Assembly (NCBI RefSeq): GCF_001905725.1
Contig: NZ_LIWB01000001.1
Coordinates: 1,058,881 to 1,122,880, forward strand
Direction of reading: 5' to 3'
Origin: Streptomyces sp. CB02400
GTDB lineage: Bacteria > Actinomycetota > Actinomycetes > Streptomycetales > Streptomycetaceae
DNA length: 64,000 nt
Part shown: piece by piece, positions 26,965 to 36,534 of the stretch
Numbering within the stretch: the stretch's first letter is position 1
Layout of the letters: every line of letters begins with the position of its first letter
Program-made: the position numbers and the translations under genes
The notes under the pieces: generated by a model
The model's input: the letters and a program-made list of their open reading frames with translations, nothing else
What the model was told of the DNA's origin: nothing
Databases searched by the model: none

Positions 26965-29900
26965 CGGCCGGCGGTCTCGCCGCTCCCGGCGCGCGTGCGG
27001 TGCTGTGCGGCACCGGGAGCCACGTCCGCGGGTCGGAACTGCCCGACCTGCCCTCGGTCGACACGACGCTCGACGATCTGCGGCGCACCCTGATCGACGT
27101 GTGCGGCATGGACCCCGGGCACGTCGTGCGCGTCCCGGCCCACGCCGGGGCCGCCGAGGTGGTCGACGCGGTCGAGGAGGCGTCGGCCGCCGGCGGCGGA
27201 CCTGTTCTCTTCTACTACGTCGGGCACGGACTGCTGGGCCCGCGCGACGACCTGTACCTCGCCACCCGGGACAGCCGGTCCGCCCGGCACATCGCGCGGT
27301 CCGTCTCCTACCGGACCGTCCGTGACCTGCTGGGCGCCGGAGGCAACGGCAGCCTGGTCGTCCTCGACTGCTGCTTCTCCGGCCGTGGCGGCACACCGCC
27401 GTCCGAGGGCGGAGCGCGCCGGGCCTTCGCCTCCGCCGCGCCTCGCGGCAGCTTCCTGCTCTCGTCGGCCTCGCACTACGCGCTCTCCTTCGCCCCCGAG
27501 GGCGAACCGCACACCCTGTTCACCGGCCGGCTGCTCGGCCTGCTCAACGAGGGAGACCCGGCCGGACCGCCCCTGCTGAGCGCCGACCGGCTGCACGCCG
27601 CGCTCGACGAGGCCTTCGCCGACGACGCGCGGGTCGATCCGGCCCGGCGGAGCGAGGGCACACTGGGCTCACTGGTCCTCGCCCGCAACCGCGCCTACCC
27701 GCCGCACCCCACCGGAGCCGGGAGGGCCGAGCGGCCCGCGGACCTGCCGTGCCCCTACCCGGGGCTGGAGCCGTACCGGGCGGAGGACAGCGCCCACTTC
27801 TTCGGGCGCGAGGAACTCACCGACCGGCTGATCGAACTGGTCGAGGAGATACCGGACGGCGGCCAGGCCGTTCTGGTGGGCGCCTCCGGCGCGGGCAAGT
27901 CGTCGCTGCTGCGCGCCGGTCTGCTCGCCGGACTGGAGGCCCGTACGACTTCACCCGGACCCGCACTGCTGCTGTCCGCCCCCGGACCGCACCCCTTCCG
28001 CACCCTGGCCGAGGCATGGGCGGGAGCCACCGGACGGGACGGGGACGAGGTACGGACGGAGCTGGAACGCGGTCGCTTCCCCGCCCCGTCGCACGGACGG
28101 CCCGTCTGCCGGCTGCTGGTGGTGGACCAGTTCGAGGAGGTCTTCACCCGGTGCGACGCTCCCGACGAGCGCGCCGCGTTCGTCTCCCTGCTCACCGGGG
28201 ACGGACCCGGCCCGAGGCCCCGGATCGTCCTCGGTCTGCGGGCGGACCACTACGGAAGCTGCCTGGAGCATCCGGGACTCGAACGCGCGCTGGCACGGGC
28301 CCAGTTCACCGTGCCACCGCTGCACGAACGGGAGTTGCGCGCCATCGTGGAGCGCCCGGCGGCAGCCGTCGGGATGACCGTCGAACCGGGCCTGACGGAC
28401 CTGCTGCTGCACGACCTCCGTGCGGGCCGCTCCGCGAGCGACACGGCGACGGCGCTGCCGTTCCTGGCCCACGCGCTGCGGGAGACATGGCGCGGGCGCA
28501 GCGGAGCCGTGCTCACCCTCGCCGGGTACCGGGCGACGGGAGGCATCTGGCAGTCGGTCGCCACCGCGACCCGGCGCGTCTACGAGTCCCTGGACGACGA
28601 CGGGCGGACGATGATGCGCCGGCTGCTGCTGTGTCTGGTCCACCTCCCCCCGGACGGCGGAGCCGCCGTCCTGCGCCACCGCGTCCCGCTCGGTGCGCTG
28701 CCGCCCGGGTCGGACGCGGTCCGCGACCAGCTCGCCGGGGAACGGCTGCTGACGGTGGACCAGGACACGGCGCAGATCGCGCACGAGGCGCTGCTCCGGG
28801 CCTGGCCCCTGCTGCGCGAGTGGATCCAGGAGGACGCCGCCGTCCTGCTGCTGCGCCAGCAACTGGGCACCGCCGCCGGGGAATGGGAAGCCGCGGGCCG
28901 TGACGCCGCCTTCCTCTACCGGGGGAGCCGGCTCCAGGCGGCGGCCGAGCTCGACGACCAGGACGAACTGTCCGAACCGGAGCGTGAGTTCCTCGCGGCC
29001 GGACAGGAGGCGGCCACGAGCGAACTGCGCCGGGAGCGGCGCCGGACCACGCTGCTGAAGCGAGCCCTGGCCGCCGTGGCCGTCGCGCTGTGCCTCGCCC
29101 TCGTCGCCGCCGTCGTCGCGGTCCGGCAGCAACGCTCAGCGGAGAGGCAGCAACGCGTGGCCGCGGCCCGCGGACTGCTGGCCGAGGCGAACGGTCTCGG
29201 AACGTCCGACCCCCGTACCGCCCTGCGGCTGGGTCTCGCCGCGTACGCCCTGCGCCCCGGTGCCGACGCCCGCCGCGCGCTCTTCGACACCCTGGCCGGC
29301 AGCGCGTTCCGGGGTGCGTCCGAGGTGCCCATGACGACGACGGTCGATCCCGTACTCGCCCCCGGCGGGCGGATGCTGGCGACGACGGAAGAGAACGGCC
29401 TGACGATCTGGGACACCAGCCGTGATCCGGTTCCCCGCACCCCGCTGGCGCGGCTGGCCTGCCCGTTCCCGGAGGACGACACGGAGGAGCCCGTGGCGTT
29501 CGGCGGTCCCGGCGGCCGGATGCTCGTCGCCGTGTGCGGGGACGGTGAGGTGCGCCTGTGGGACCTCGCCGGCCTCTCGGGGGGCAGCGGGCCCCGGCCC
29601 GCGGTGACGCTCCGCGCGGAGGCAGTGCCGGACCGGACCGCCGGGCCGACCGCGCTCGCCCTGAGTCCGGACGGAAGCACGGTGGCGAGCATCGGCTGGT
29701 CCCGGTACGTCGGCGCCGGCGCGCTCGTCCTGTGGGACGTGAGCGACCCGCGCGAACCGCGACAACTCGCCGCCACGAAGCCGACGTTGCCGCTTCGGGA
29801 GTCGATGCAGAGCGACCGGGTGGCGTTCAGCCCGGACGGCCGCCTGCTGGCCACCGCCGACACCCACGGTGACCTGCGGCTGTGGGACGTCTCGGATCCC

Positions 29901-31415
29901 CGGGCACCCCGGCCCCGCGGCAAGGTGGAGGACGCCGGCGGGGCATTGGCGTTCCGCCCGGACGGCGATCTGCTGGCGGTGAGCGGCGACCGCGTGATCG
30001 AACTGGTCGACGTCCGCTCGCCCGGCGATCCGAAGGTCCTAGACGAACGCACGGCCCACAGCAACCTGGTCGGCTCCCTCGACTTCTCCCCGGACGGCCG
30101 GCGCCTGGCCAGCGCGGGCTGGGACAGGAGCGTCGCCCTGTGGGACGTCGCCGATCCACGGGACATGACCGACGAGGCCCGCCTGTACGGGCACTCGGGG
30201 TTCGTCCACACGACGAGGTTCGGCGCGAACGGCCGGTCGCTGGTCTCGGCGAGCTACGGCGAGGTCATCCACCGGGACCTGTCCGACGTCCACCCACCGC
30301 GTGTCCTCGACGTGCTGCCGGACGGTGACGAACTGGCGCTGGCACCGGACGGCACGACCCTGGCCGTGGCCCGGGGCGCGCGCATCGGCCTGTGGGACCT
30401 GTCCGACCCTCCCGATCCGCGAAGGCTCGCCGAGCTGGACAACCCCGTGGAGGACCGCTACGCAACCGTGGACGGCGGCACCGTCATCGGCACCGGCGAC
30501 GTCCTCGCCGACATCGACTTCAGCTTCGACGGCACTCTGCTCGCGGCCATGAACCACGATCGCAAGGTCACCCTCTGGGACGTCTCCGACCCGGCCCGCC
30601 CCCGGGTCGCCGGCACGTTGAGCGGTGCCCACGAGGGCGCGGTGAACCCCACGCTCGACTTCGCCCCCGACCGTCCCCTCCTGGCCGTCAACGACCTGGA
30701 GAACGTGAGTGTCTGGGACGTCTCCGATCCCACCCTGCCCGCCCTGACCGCCTCCACCGCACCCACGTCCCTGAGGGACGTCGTCTTCGCCCCGGACGGC
30801 CGCCGACTCCTGCTGGTGGGAACCGGCCTGAGCCTCTGGGACCTGTCCACCGACAGGACCACCTCCCTGTCGGACGACACCCACTTCTACGGAGGTGGCG
30901 CGAGGGCGGCGTTCTCCCCGCACGGCGACGTGGTGGCGGCCGTCGCCGTGATCCCCTCCTTCACCGGGCAGCCCGAGGTCCGGGTGGACCTGTGGGACGC
31001 CGGAAAGGACGGTGCCGGACACGCGCCCGGCGCGACCGAGCCCATGGACACGGACCGGGCGAAATTCGCCCAACTGTCCTTTCACCCCGAGGGCCGGCTG
31101 CTGGCGGGTGCGGGGGAGGACGGCACGGTACGCCTCTGGAGCACCGCCGACCCCGAACGGCCCCACCTGGCCTACACGTTCAGCGGCCTCAGGGAAGGCG
31201 TCGACGAGGTGGTCCTGGGCGGACCGCACGGACGCACCATGATCACGACGAGTGCGGGTCTCGCCCACGTCGTCGACCTCGGCGCCTACCCCGAGACGGC
31301 GGCCGACACCCTCGGCATGGCCTGCAGGGCCGCGGGCGGCGGCCTGACCCGCGAGGAGTGGGAGGAACAGGTACCGGAGGCCGATTTCGTGGAGACGTGC
31401 CCGGCGCGTGAGTGA
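26961..31415 (+). CDS. Caspase-STAND NTPase-WD40 effector (EACC1-associated)
   Basis: A 1484-residue protein. Residues 1-245 form a caspase-like peptidase (catalytic His89 in YYVGHG, Cys137/138 in VVLDCCFSG). Residues about 265-690 form an nSTAND1 NTPase that begins CPYPGLEPYRAEDSAHFFGRE, with Walker A VGASGAGKSS (about 304) and Walker B LLVVDQFEE (about 382). A probable transmembrane helix lies at about 698-716. The C-terminal 700 residues hold 14 WD40-type blades (LWDV/LWDL endings), enough for two seven-bladed propellers. The likely logic is that ligand binding by the propellers triggers NTP-driven assembly and proteolysis, causing defence or cell death. EACC1 is the overlapping upstream partner. 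Confidence 0.9.
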   Translation: MTAGGLAAPGARAVLCGTGSHVRGSELPDLPSVDTTLDDLRRTLIDVCGMDPGHVVRVPAHAGAAEVVDAVEEASAAGGGPVLFYYVGHGLLGPRDDLYLATRDSRSARHIARSVSYRTVRDLLGAGGNGSLVVLDCCFSGRGGTPPSEGGARRAFASAAPRGSFLLSSASHYALSFAPEGEPHTLFTGRLLGLLNEGDPAGPPLLSADRLHAALDEAFADDARVDPARRSEGTLGSLVLARNRAYPPHPTGAGRAERPADLPCPYPGLEPYRAEDSAHFFGREELTDRLIELVEEIPDGGQAVLVGASGAGKSSLLRAGLLAGLEARTTSPGPALLLSAPGPHPFRTLAEAWAGATGRDGDEVRTELERGRFPAPSHGRPVCRLLVVDQFEEVFTRCDAPDERAAFVSLLTGDGPGPRPRIVLGLRADHYGSCLEHPGLERALARAQFTVPPLHERELRAIVERPAAAVGMTVEPGLTDLLLHDLRAGRSASDTATALPFLAHALRETWRGRSGAVLTLAGYRATGGIWQSVATATRRVYESLDDDGRTMMRRLLLCLVHLPPDGGAAVLRHRVPLGALPPGSDAVRDQLAGERLLTVDQDTAQIAHEALLRAWPLLREWIQEDAAVLLLRQQLGTAAGEWEAAGRDAAFLYRGSRLQAAAELDDQDELSEPEREFLAAGQEAATSELRRERRRTTLLKRALAAVAVALCLALVAAVVAVRQQRSAERQQRVAAARGLLAEANGLGTSDPRTALRLGLAAYALRPGADARRALFDTLAGSAFRGASEVPMTTTVDPVLAPGGRMLATTEENGLTIWDTSRDPVPRTPLARLACPFPEDDTEEPVAFGGPGGRMLVAVCGDGEVRLWDLAGLSGGSGPRPAVTLRAEAVPDRTAGPTALALSPDGSTVASIGWSRYVGAGALVLWDVSDPREPRQLAATKPTLPLRESMQSDRVAFSPDGRLLATADTHGDLRLWDVSDPRAPRPRGKVEDAGGALAFRPDGDLLAVSGDRVIELVDVRSPGDPKVLDERTAHSNLVGSLDFSPDGRRLASAGWDRSVALWDVADPRDMTDEARLYGHSGFVHTTRFGANGRSLVSASYGEVIHRDLSDVHPPRVLDVLPDGDELALAPDGTTLAVARGARIGLWDLSDPPDPRRLAELDNPVEDRYATVDGGTVIGTGDVLADIDFSFDGTLLAAMNHDRKVTLWDVSDPARPRVAGTLSGAHEGAVNPTLDFAPDRPLLAVNDLENVSVWDVSDPTLPALTASTAPTSLRDVVFAPDGRRLLLVGTGLSLWDLSTDRTTSLSDDTHFYGGGARAAFSPHGDVVAAVAVIPSFTGQPEVRVDLWDAGKDGAGHAPGATEPMDTDRAKFAQLSFHPEGRLLAGAGEDGTVRLWSTADPERPHLAYTFSGLREGVDEVVLGGPHGRTMITTSAGLAHVVDLGAYPETAADTLGMACRAAGGGLTREEWEEQVPEADFVETCPARE

Positions 31416-31456
31416 CACCGGCAGGCGAGCGGCCCGGGGCCGGCCGCATGGGTGCG

Positions 31457-31475
31457 CCGTTGACGTCGTCAACGG
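31457..31475. promoter_or_regulatory. Palindromic operator before the methylase gene
   Basis: CCGTTGAC-GTC-GTCAACGG is an 8+8 inverted repeat ending 7 bp before the -35 box of the methylase promoter. Its 15-bp core GTTGACGTCGTCAAC recurs with the same geometry at 36490 and 56939. Confidence 0.65.
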
Positions 31476-31481
31476 TGTCCA

Positions 31482-31511
31482 TTGAAACGTGGCTGGAGCG
31501 CTGTGTACCGT
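31482..31511 (+). promoter_or_regulatory. Leaderless promoter of the methylase-like gene
   Basis: TTGAAA (31482-31487), an 18-bp spacer and TACCGT (31506-31511, the TANNNT form) end 7 nt before the ATG at 31519. Transcription would therefore start at or next to the start codon. No Shine-Dalgarno is present, consistent with a leaderless mRNA. Confidence 0.6.
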
Positions 31512-31518
31512 AGGCGGT

Positions 31519-33177
31519 ATGCCACAGACCCCGGCCACGCCGACGAACCCGTTGGTCACCGGTTCCGAGATCGCCCGTATCGCGGGGGTCACCCGCGCCG
31601 CCGTGTCGAACTGGCGACGGCGGTACGACGACTTCCCGGCGCCGGTCGGAGGTGGCGCCAACAGTCCGCTCTTCGACCTGGCCGAGGTCCAGGCCTGGCT
31701 GGACAAGCAGAGCAAGGGCCAGGACGTCACCGACGAGGTCCAGCTCTGGCAGGTGCTGCGGGGGGCCTACGGCGACGACATCCTCGGCGGGCTCGCGGAC
31801 ATCGCGCACGTCCTCGCCGCCCCCGAGGGGAAGGCGCCGGCCGCGCTGCCCGACCAGGCGGTCCGGCTCGCCCGCCACATGGCCGACGGCGGTTCCGCCG
31901 CGGACGTGGTGAACGGCCTCGCCGAGCGTTTCACGGAGTCCGTACGGCGAGCGGGCTCGGACCAGGTGACCTCACCCCGAGTGGTCAGGGCCGTCCGGCA
32001 CTTCGTGGGTGACGTGGCGGCCGACGCGGTGCTGTTCGATCCGGCCTGCGGAATCGGTACTCTCCTGCTCACCGTCGGCGCCGAACAGGGCGTCAGGCGA
32101 TGCGGTCAGGAAGCGGACTCCCGCAGTGCGCGGTTCGCGCGGTCGCGCGCCGCCCTCGCCGGACTTTCCCGTACCGGGATCGAGCAGGGCGACTCCCTGC
32201 GCGCGGACGCGTGGCCCGACCTCAAGGCCGACCTCGTCGTCTGCGATCCGCCGGTCAGCGACACCGACTGGGGGCGGGAGGAACTCCTCCTCGACCCCCG
32301 CTGGGAGCTCGGCACGCCCTCCCGCGCGGAGGGCGAACTCGCCTGGCTCCAGCACGCCTACGCGCACACCGCGCCCGGTGGTCGTCTCATCATGGTCATG
32401 CCCGCCTCGGTGGCCTACCGCAAGGCCGGCCGCCGCATCCGGGCCGAGCTGGTCCGCCGAGGCATCCTCACCCAGGTCACCGCGCTGGCCCCTGGTACGG
32501 CCGCCGCGCACTCCCTCCCCGTGCACCTGTGGCATCTGCGCCGCCCGCGGACCCCGGACGACGCGACCACCGCCGTACGCATGGTGGACCTCACCTCCAA
32601 CGACCCGGACGACCCCCTGGAGCCGCGGCCCCAGCAGATCACCGAGGTCCCCCAGATCGATCTGCTCGACGACCTGGTCGACCTCACCCCGAGCCGTCAC
32701 GTCGAGGAGTCCCACCGCGACTACGTGACCGAGTACGACACCTTGCGCCAGGAGCTGACCGAACAGGTGCGGCGCCTGGCCGAACTGCTCCCCGCCCTGG
32801 TCGCCGGCGAAGGCACCGGTGCCCTGGACGGCCCGAGCGTCAGCGTCGCCGACCTGATCAGGGCCGGGCTGGTCGAGTACGCGGACCCGGAACCGGTCTC
32901 GGTCAGCGACCAGCTCGACACGGACTTCCTCCAGGGCTTCCTGCACAGCGCCGCCAACAGCCGCCGCTCCACCACCGCCAGCGGCACCTTCCGGCTCGAC
33001 AGCAAGGGCGCCCGCATCCCGCAGATGGACATCACCGCACAGCGCGGCTACGGGGCCGCGTTCCACGCGCTGAGGGAGTTCGAGGAGCGGTCGCGGAGGG
33101 TGGCGGAACTCAGCCGGCAGATCGCGGCACTGGCACGGGACGGCCTCGGCAACGGTGCCCTGAAACCCGACGCCTGA
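31519..33177 (+). CDS. HTH-N6-adenine DNA methylase-like protein with degenerate motif IV
   Basis: A 552-residue protein. An N-terminal helix-turn-helix (residues about 13-60: GSEIARIAGVTRAAVSNWRR, then FPAP) resembles MerR/AlpA heads. The middle is a type I-like N6-adenine methylase fold (HsdM-like) with a good SAM motif I (DPACGIGTLLL), but catalytic motif IV reads CDPPV instead of NPPF/Y. The C-terminal 150 residues are helical (DYVTEYDTLRQELTEQVRRL). No HsdR or HsdS partner is adjacent. It is more likely a SAM-sensing or DNA-binding regulator than an active restriction methylase, though weak activity cannot be excluded. Confidence 0.8.
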   Translation: MPQTPATPTNPLVTGSEIARIAGVTRAAVSNWRRRYDDFPAPVGGGANSPLFDLAEVQAWLDKQSKGQDVTDEVQLWQVLRGAYGDDILGGLADIAHVLAAPEGKAPAALPDQAVRLARHMADGGSAADVVNGLAERFTESVRRAGSDQVTSPRVVRAVRHFVGDVAADAVLFDPACGIGTLLLTVGAEQGVRRCGQEADSRSARFARSRAALAGLSRTGIEQGDSLRADAWPDLKADLVVCDPPVSDTDWGREELLLDPRWELGTPSRAEGELAWLQHAYAHTAPGGRLIMVMPASVAYRKAGRRIRAELVRRGILTQVTALAPGTAAAHSLPVHLWHLRRPRTPDDATTAVRMVDLTSNDPDDPLEPRPQQITEVPQIDLLDDLVDLTPSRHVEESHRDYVTEYDTLRQELTEQVRRLAELLPALVAGEGTGALDGPSVSVADLIRAGLVEYADPEPVSVSDQLDTDFLQGFLHSAANSRRSTTASGTFRLDSKGARIPQMDITAQRGYGAAFHALREFEERSRRVAELSRQIAALARDGLGNGALKPDA

Positions 33178-33283
33178 CGCCTCTGTCGAAAACGTGTACG
33201 CGCATCCCCCGGGTGTCTGGCACCATGAGTCGCTGCACCGATGTGTCTTCACGCGGGTCGAGCGTCCTACCGAAGGGGATTCC

Positions 33284-33682
33284 ATGGCGGACTGGATCTA
33301 CATCCTCAATCCGCGCAGGGACACGCTGGACGGGGAACCGTCCGACAAGGAGACGATGCTCCGACTCGCCGAGGAGGAACCGGAGCTGGAGCTCTGGCTC
33401 AGCCGCCGCAACCGCATGGAGCCGGGCGACCGCCTCTGGTTCTTCTTCGCCCAGCCCGAGTCGGCGGTCGCCGCGATGGCCGAGGTCGACGACAGACCCC
33501 GCCCGGACGACGAGGACCCCGACATCCCCTACGTGGTCCCCGTGACCCTGGTGACCGAGGCGACGAAGGCGCTGTACCGCGACCCGGTGAGCCGCGAGGA
33601 GCTGGGCCTGGGGCAGGTGCGGTCGGTCCAGAAGGTGAAACCGGAGGCCCTGCCGGTACTGCTGGCGCGAGCGGGGCTGTAG
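33284..33682 (+). CDS. Small EVE/PUA-like domain protein
   Basis: A 132-residue soluble protein. It starts WIYILNP and contains PGDRLWFFFAQPESAVAAMA followed by EVDDRPRP, a pattern like EVE (PUA-superfamily) domains, which bind modified bases in DNA or RNA and often sit near restriction or methylation genes. Here it follows the methylase-like gene by 106 bp. The aromatic-cage residues cannot be assigned with certainty. The ATG at 33284 follows GAAGGGGA. Confidence 0.5.
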   Translation: MADWIYILNPRRDTLDGEPSDKETMLRLAEEEPELELWLSRRNRMEPGDRLWFFFAQPESAVAAMAEVDDRPRPDDEDPDIPYVVPVTLVTEATKALYRDPVSREELGLGQVRSVQKVKPEALPVLLARAGL

Positions 33683-34243
33683 GCGGCGCGGCGGCACCCG
33701 TCAGGGGAGCCGGGTGACGGTAGGGCCACCTGTGACGCGGAGAAGGGCCGGCTTCTCCGCGTCGGTGCCGGACGTCTCGCGCAGGTCACGCACGGGACGA
33801 TCGAGCCCGGGGCCCTCGGGGTACGGGGACACCGCCCCCTTGAGGTCGGCGACGATCGACGCGGCGAAGGCGTCGGGCCCTCGTTCGGGCCGGGTTCCGC
33901 CCGGCGGCCGGAAGCACCGTGTACTCGACGAGCAAGCCGGCCGACATCCGCCGACGTCGTCCTCGGCGGCATCGAGGCGCCGACCGGTTCCCACGTCGAC
34001 CGCGGCCGCGTGGACCGCTCGCCGGAGGAGTCGTACGACCCCGGCGTGAACGCGAGCTCCGGGAAGTCCCGGAACGCCTCACCGCCGTACACCGGCAACG
34101 GACTCGGCGGCGTCCGGTGTCCGATGAGGTGGATCCGGACGCATCGTCGTGACCGTCCGTGGGAAGGGCAGTTCCGACGCCCTTGCGCGTCCAGCCCGGT
34201 CGAACCGCCCGTACAGCGACGAACCGCACCCCAGGGAGCCGCC
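33683..34243. other. Gene-free stretch, possibly decayed minus-strand gene
   Basis: No intact gene. Minus-strand frames hold protein-like snippets in different phases (PVYGGEAFRDFPELAFTPGS, then LLVEYTVLPAAGRNP, then DAFAASIVADLKGAVSPYPE), which look like one gene broken by frameshifts. The family is not recognised. The last 100 bp should hold the promoter of the esterase gene. Confidence 0.3.
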
Positions 34244-35257
34244 TTGTCAGCGACCACGACCGCCGTCCTGCCCCTCCGGTCCAGAGCCCTGCTCGTCCTC
34301 GCCACGGTCCTCGCCACCCTCGCGCCGGCCGCGCCGGCGGTGGCCGCCGACGCGCACCGTTCCCCGAAGCCGCGCGGCGCCGAGGTCGTCGCGGTCACCC
34401 AGGTCGCCGACCGGCAGGTCGACCTGTCGGTGAAGTCGGCGGCCCTGGGCGGCCGTACGGTCGAGGTCCGCCTGCTCACCCCCGACGGCTGGAACCCCGA
34501 CGACCGGCGCCGGCACTGGCCGACCCTGTGGCTCCTGCACGGCTGCTGCGGCGACTACACCTCGTGGACCGCCATGACCGACGTCGCGGAGACGGACAGC
34601 CTGCGCGACGTACTGGTCGTCATGCCGGAGGCCGGCTGGAACGGCTGGTACAGCGACTGGTGGAACCACGGCGAGGGCGGCGACCCCGCGTGGGAGACCT
34701 TCCACACGGCCGAGCTGCGGCACCTCCTCGAGCGCGACTGGGGCGCCGGCCGGGACCGCGTCGTCGCCGGTCTGTCGATGGGAGGCCAGGGCGCCCTGCT
34801 CTACGCCGCCCGGCACCCCGGCATGTTCAAGGCGACCGCCGCGTACTCCGGCTCCGCCCACCCGCTCCTGAACGACGAGTCGGTCGACCGCATCCTGGGG
34901 TTCTTCGCCGGCCAGGGCGACGACCCGCTGCGCGTCTGGGGCGACCCGGTCGCGCAACGCCGCATCTGGCAGGCCCACGACCCGTTCCACCTGGCCGAGC
35001 GGCTCAAGTCGGTCCCCGTGTACCTGTCCTGCGGCGACGGCACCACCGGCCCCCTGGACGCACCCGGCGGCACCAGCGCCCTCGAGGCCGACTTCAACCG
35101 GCAGAACCACGCCCTCGCCGCCGAGCTGAAACGCGTGGGCGCGAAGCACGTGACCACCCACTTCTACGGCCCGGGAACCCACACCTGGGCGTACTGGGAA
35201 CGCGAGTTGCACGCCTCACTGCCGATGCTGCTGGGCGCCCTGCACGTCGACGACTGA
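34244..35257 (+). CDS. Secreted esterase, antigen 85/EstD-like alpha/beta hydrolase
   Basis: A 337-residue exported hydrolase. The signal peptide (RSRALLVLATVLATLAPAAP, cleavage near AVAADA) is followed by an esterase fold: oxyanion segment LWLLHGCCGDYTSWTAM, nucleophile Ser178 in GLSMGGQGA and a late His in GPGTHTWAYWE. Family members are mycolyltransferases in mycobacteria and S-formylglutathione hydrolase-like esterases elsewhere; in Streptomyces an extracellular esterase is most likely. The start is TTG at 34244, chosen because AGGGAG lies 6 nt upstream and it places the signal peptide at the N terminus. The upstream in-frame extension is compositionally poor. Confidence 0.85.
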   Translation: MSATTTAVLPLRSRALLVLATVLATLAPAAPAVAADAHRSPKPRGAEVVAVTQVADRQVDLSVKSAALGGRTVEVRLLTPDGWNPDDRRRHWPTLWLLHGCCGDYTSWTAMTDVAETDSLRDVLVVMPEAGWNGWYSDWWNHGEGGDPAWETFHTAELRHLLERDWGAGRDRVVAGLSMGGQGALLYAARHPGMFKATAAYSGSAHPLLNDESVDRILGFFAGQGDDPLRVWGDPVAQRRIWQAHDPFHLAERLKSVPVYLSCGDGTTGPLDAPGGTSALEADFNRQNHALAAELKRVGAKHVTTHFYGPGTHTWAYWERELHASLPMLLGALHVDD

Positions 35258-35294
35258 GTGCCGGCATGCCGCGGGGCTGCTTCCGGAAAGGGGT

Positions 35295-36350
35295 TCAGCA
35301 GGTCAGATCGCCGGAATCCGTGGGTTCGTTCCTGCCCGTGGACAGGGAGACCTGCTTGACCTCGCCGGTGTAGGGGCCGACGGCGCCGTCGGCGGTGGCT
35401 CCGTCGGAGTAGTGGACGGCGTGCGCCCACGGTTCGGCGTTCTCCTTGAGGCCGGCGACGACGTCCTCGAGGTCCTGGCTCTGGATGTTGAGGTTGAGGC
35501 AGCCGCCCTCCAGGTACGACCAGTCGGGGTTCGTGCCTTCCGTCTCGTCCTCGGCCACCGCGTCGATGGGGAGCAGGGAGAGCGCGGCGTCCTGCGCCCG
35601 CTCCTCGCCGACCGGTTCCGCGAACACGACGTCCACGCTGATGAGGTGCTTCTTCAACTGCTCGGCCGGCGGCACGGTGGCGCAGACGACGGCGTCGTCC
35701 GACAGGCGGTAGGCGACCGGGTCCCCGATGGGCTGTCCCGTCTGGGCCGCGCACTCCTCGGACCACGACACGCGCCGGTACCGCGTGTCCCACCAGGACA
35801 CCGGCGAGGCCAGGCCCCGCCCTCCCTTCGCGTCCTCCTCGGGGCCGCCGAGGGACTGCTTCGGCAGCGGCGCCTCCTTGTAGGGCGCGACGTGCGGGCA
35901 GAACTCCTCACGCAGGAAGTCCGCCATCGCCGCGGCCTGTTCCTCGGTCCCGCCCGAGCTCACGTCCGAGGCCTGGATCCCCTCCCACGTGCGGTGCCCG
36001 ACGGCCACATCGCGGCACGTGCCGACCTGGACGGTCGCGAGCTGCTGCCGTTCCTCCAGGCTCGTCTCGACACCCTCACCCAGGCCGTAGCCGTTGGCGT
36101 CACCCACCTCGCCCAGACGGTTCACGAGCGCGTCGTCGACCTTCGCCGAGCGGAGGAAGTCGGCGAGTGATGTGTCGTCCTCCGGTTCCGTCGGTTCGTC
36201 GTCCGGTCCGGGTGTCTCCTGCTCCGCCTCGGTGGCCGAAGCGACGGGTGGCTCGGACGATTCGTCGTCGGATCCGCATCCGACGAGCGTGAGGGCCGAG
36301 ACGATCAACAGGGCGACGGGGGCGAGGTGACGAGGGCGAGGGCGGGACAT
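35295..36350 (-). CDS. Hypothetical lipoprotein
   Basis: A 351-residue protein with a lipoprotein signal (LAPVALLIVSALTLVGC, Cys near residue 25), an acidic linker (TEAEQETPGPDDEPTEPEDD) and a globular domain with several Cys residues (FCPHVAP, EECAAQTG, VVCATVPP, GCLNLNI, terminal LTC). No family is recognised. It is convergent with the esterase gene. ATG at 36350 is preferred; an ATG 13 codons upstream (36389) would place a non-signal segment before the lipobox. A shared dyad operator lies about 140 bp upstream, overlapping a TTGACA-like -35. Confidence 0.75.
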   Translation of the reverse strand: MSRPRPRHLAPVALLIVSALTLVGCGSDDESSEPPVASATEAEQETPGPDDEPTEPEDDTSLADFLRSAKVDDALVNRLGEVGDANGYGLGEGVETSLEERQQLATVQVGTCRDVAVGHRTWEGIQASDVSSGGTEEQAAAMADFLREEFCPHVAPYKEAPLPKQSLGGPEEDAKGGRGLASPVSWWDTRYRRVSWSEECAAQTGQPIGDPVAYRLSDDAVVCATVPPAEQLKKHLISVDVVFAEPVGEERAQDAALSLLPIDAVAEDETEGTNPDWSYLEGGCLNLNIQSQDLEDVVAGLKENAEPWAHAVHYSDGATADGAVGPYTGEVKQVSLSTGRNEPTDSGDLTC

Positions 36351-36489
36351 GATGCCGGACTCCGGGACGCGGGGGTGGACGGAAGCCATGACGGCCGCGG
36401 AGTCACGGTCCCTCCTGGAGCGCAGGCCGCGGTGGCAGCGTTGCTGCCGGGAGGAGATCTTGATGTCGACTAGAGAATGAAGCATGCCT

Positions 36490-36504
36490 GTTGGCGATGT
36501 CAAC
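36490..36504. promoter_or_regulatory. GTTGRCGNNRTCAAC-type dyad upstream of the lipoprotein gene
   Basis: GTTGGCGATGTCAAC has arms of five and a spacer of five, the same geometry as the sites at 31459 and 56939. Read on the minus strand it contains TTGACA, a perfect -35 for the leftward lipoprotein gene, so a bound regulator would block the promoter. Confidence 0.55.
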
Positions 36505-36534
36505 ACACAGGATTCCTGCTCCGGTTCGACGAGT

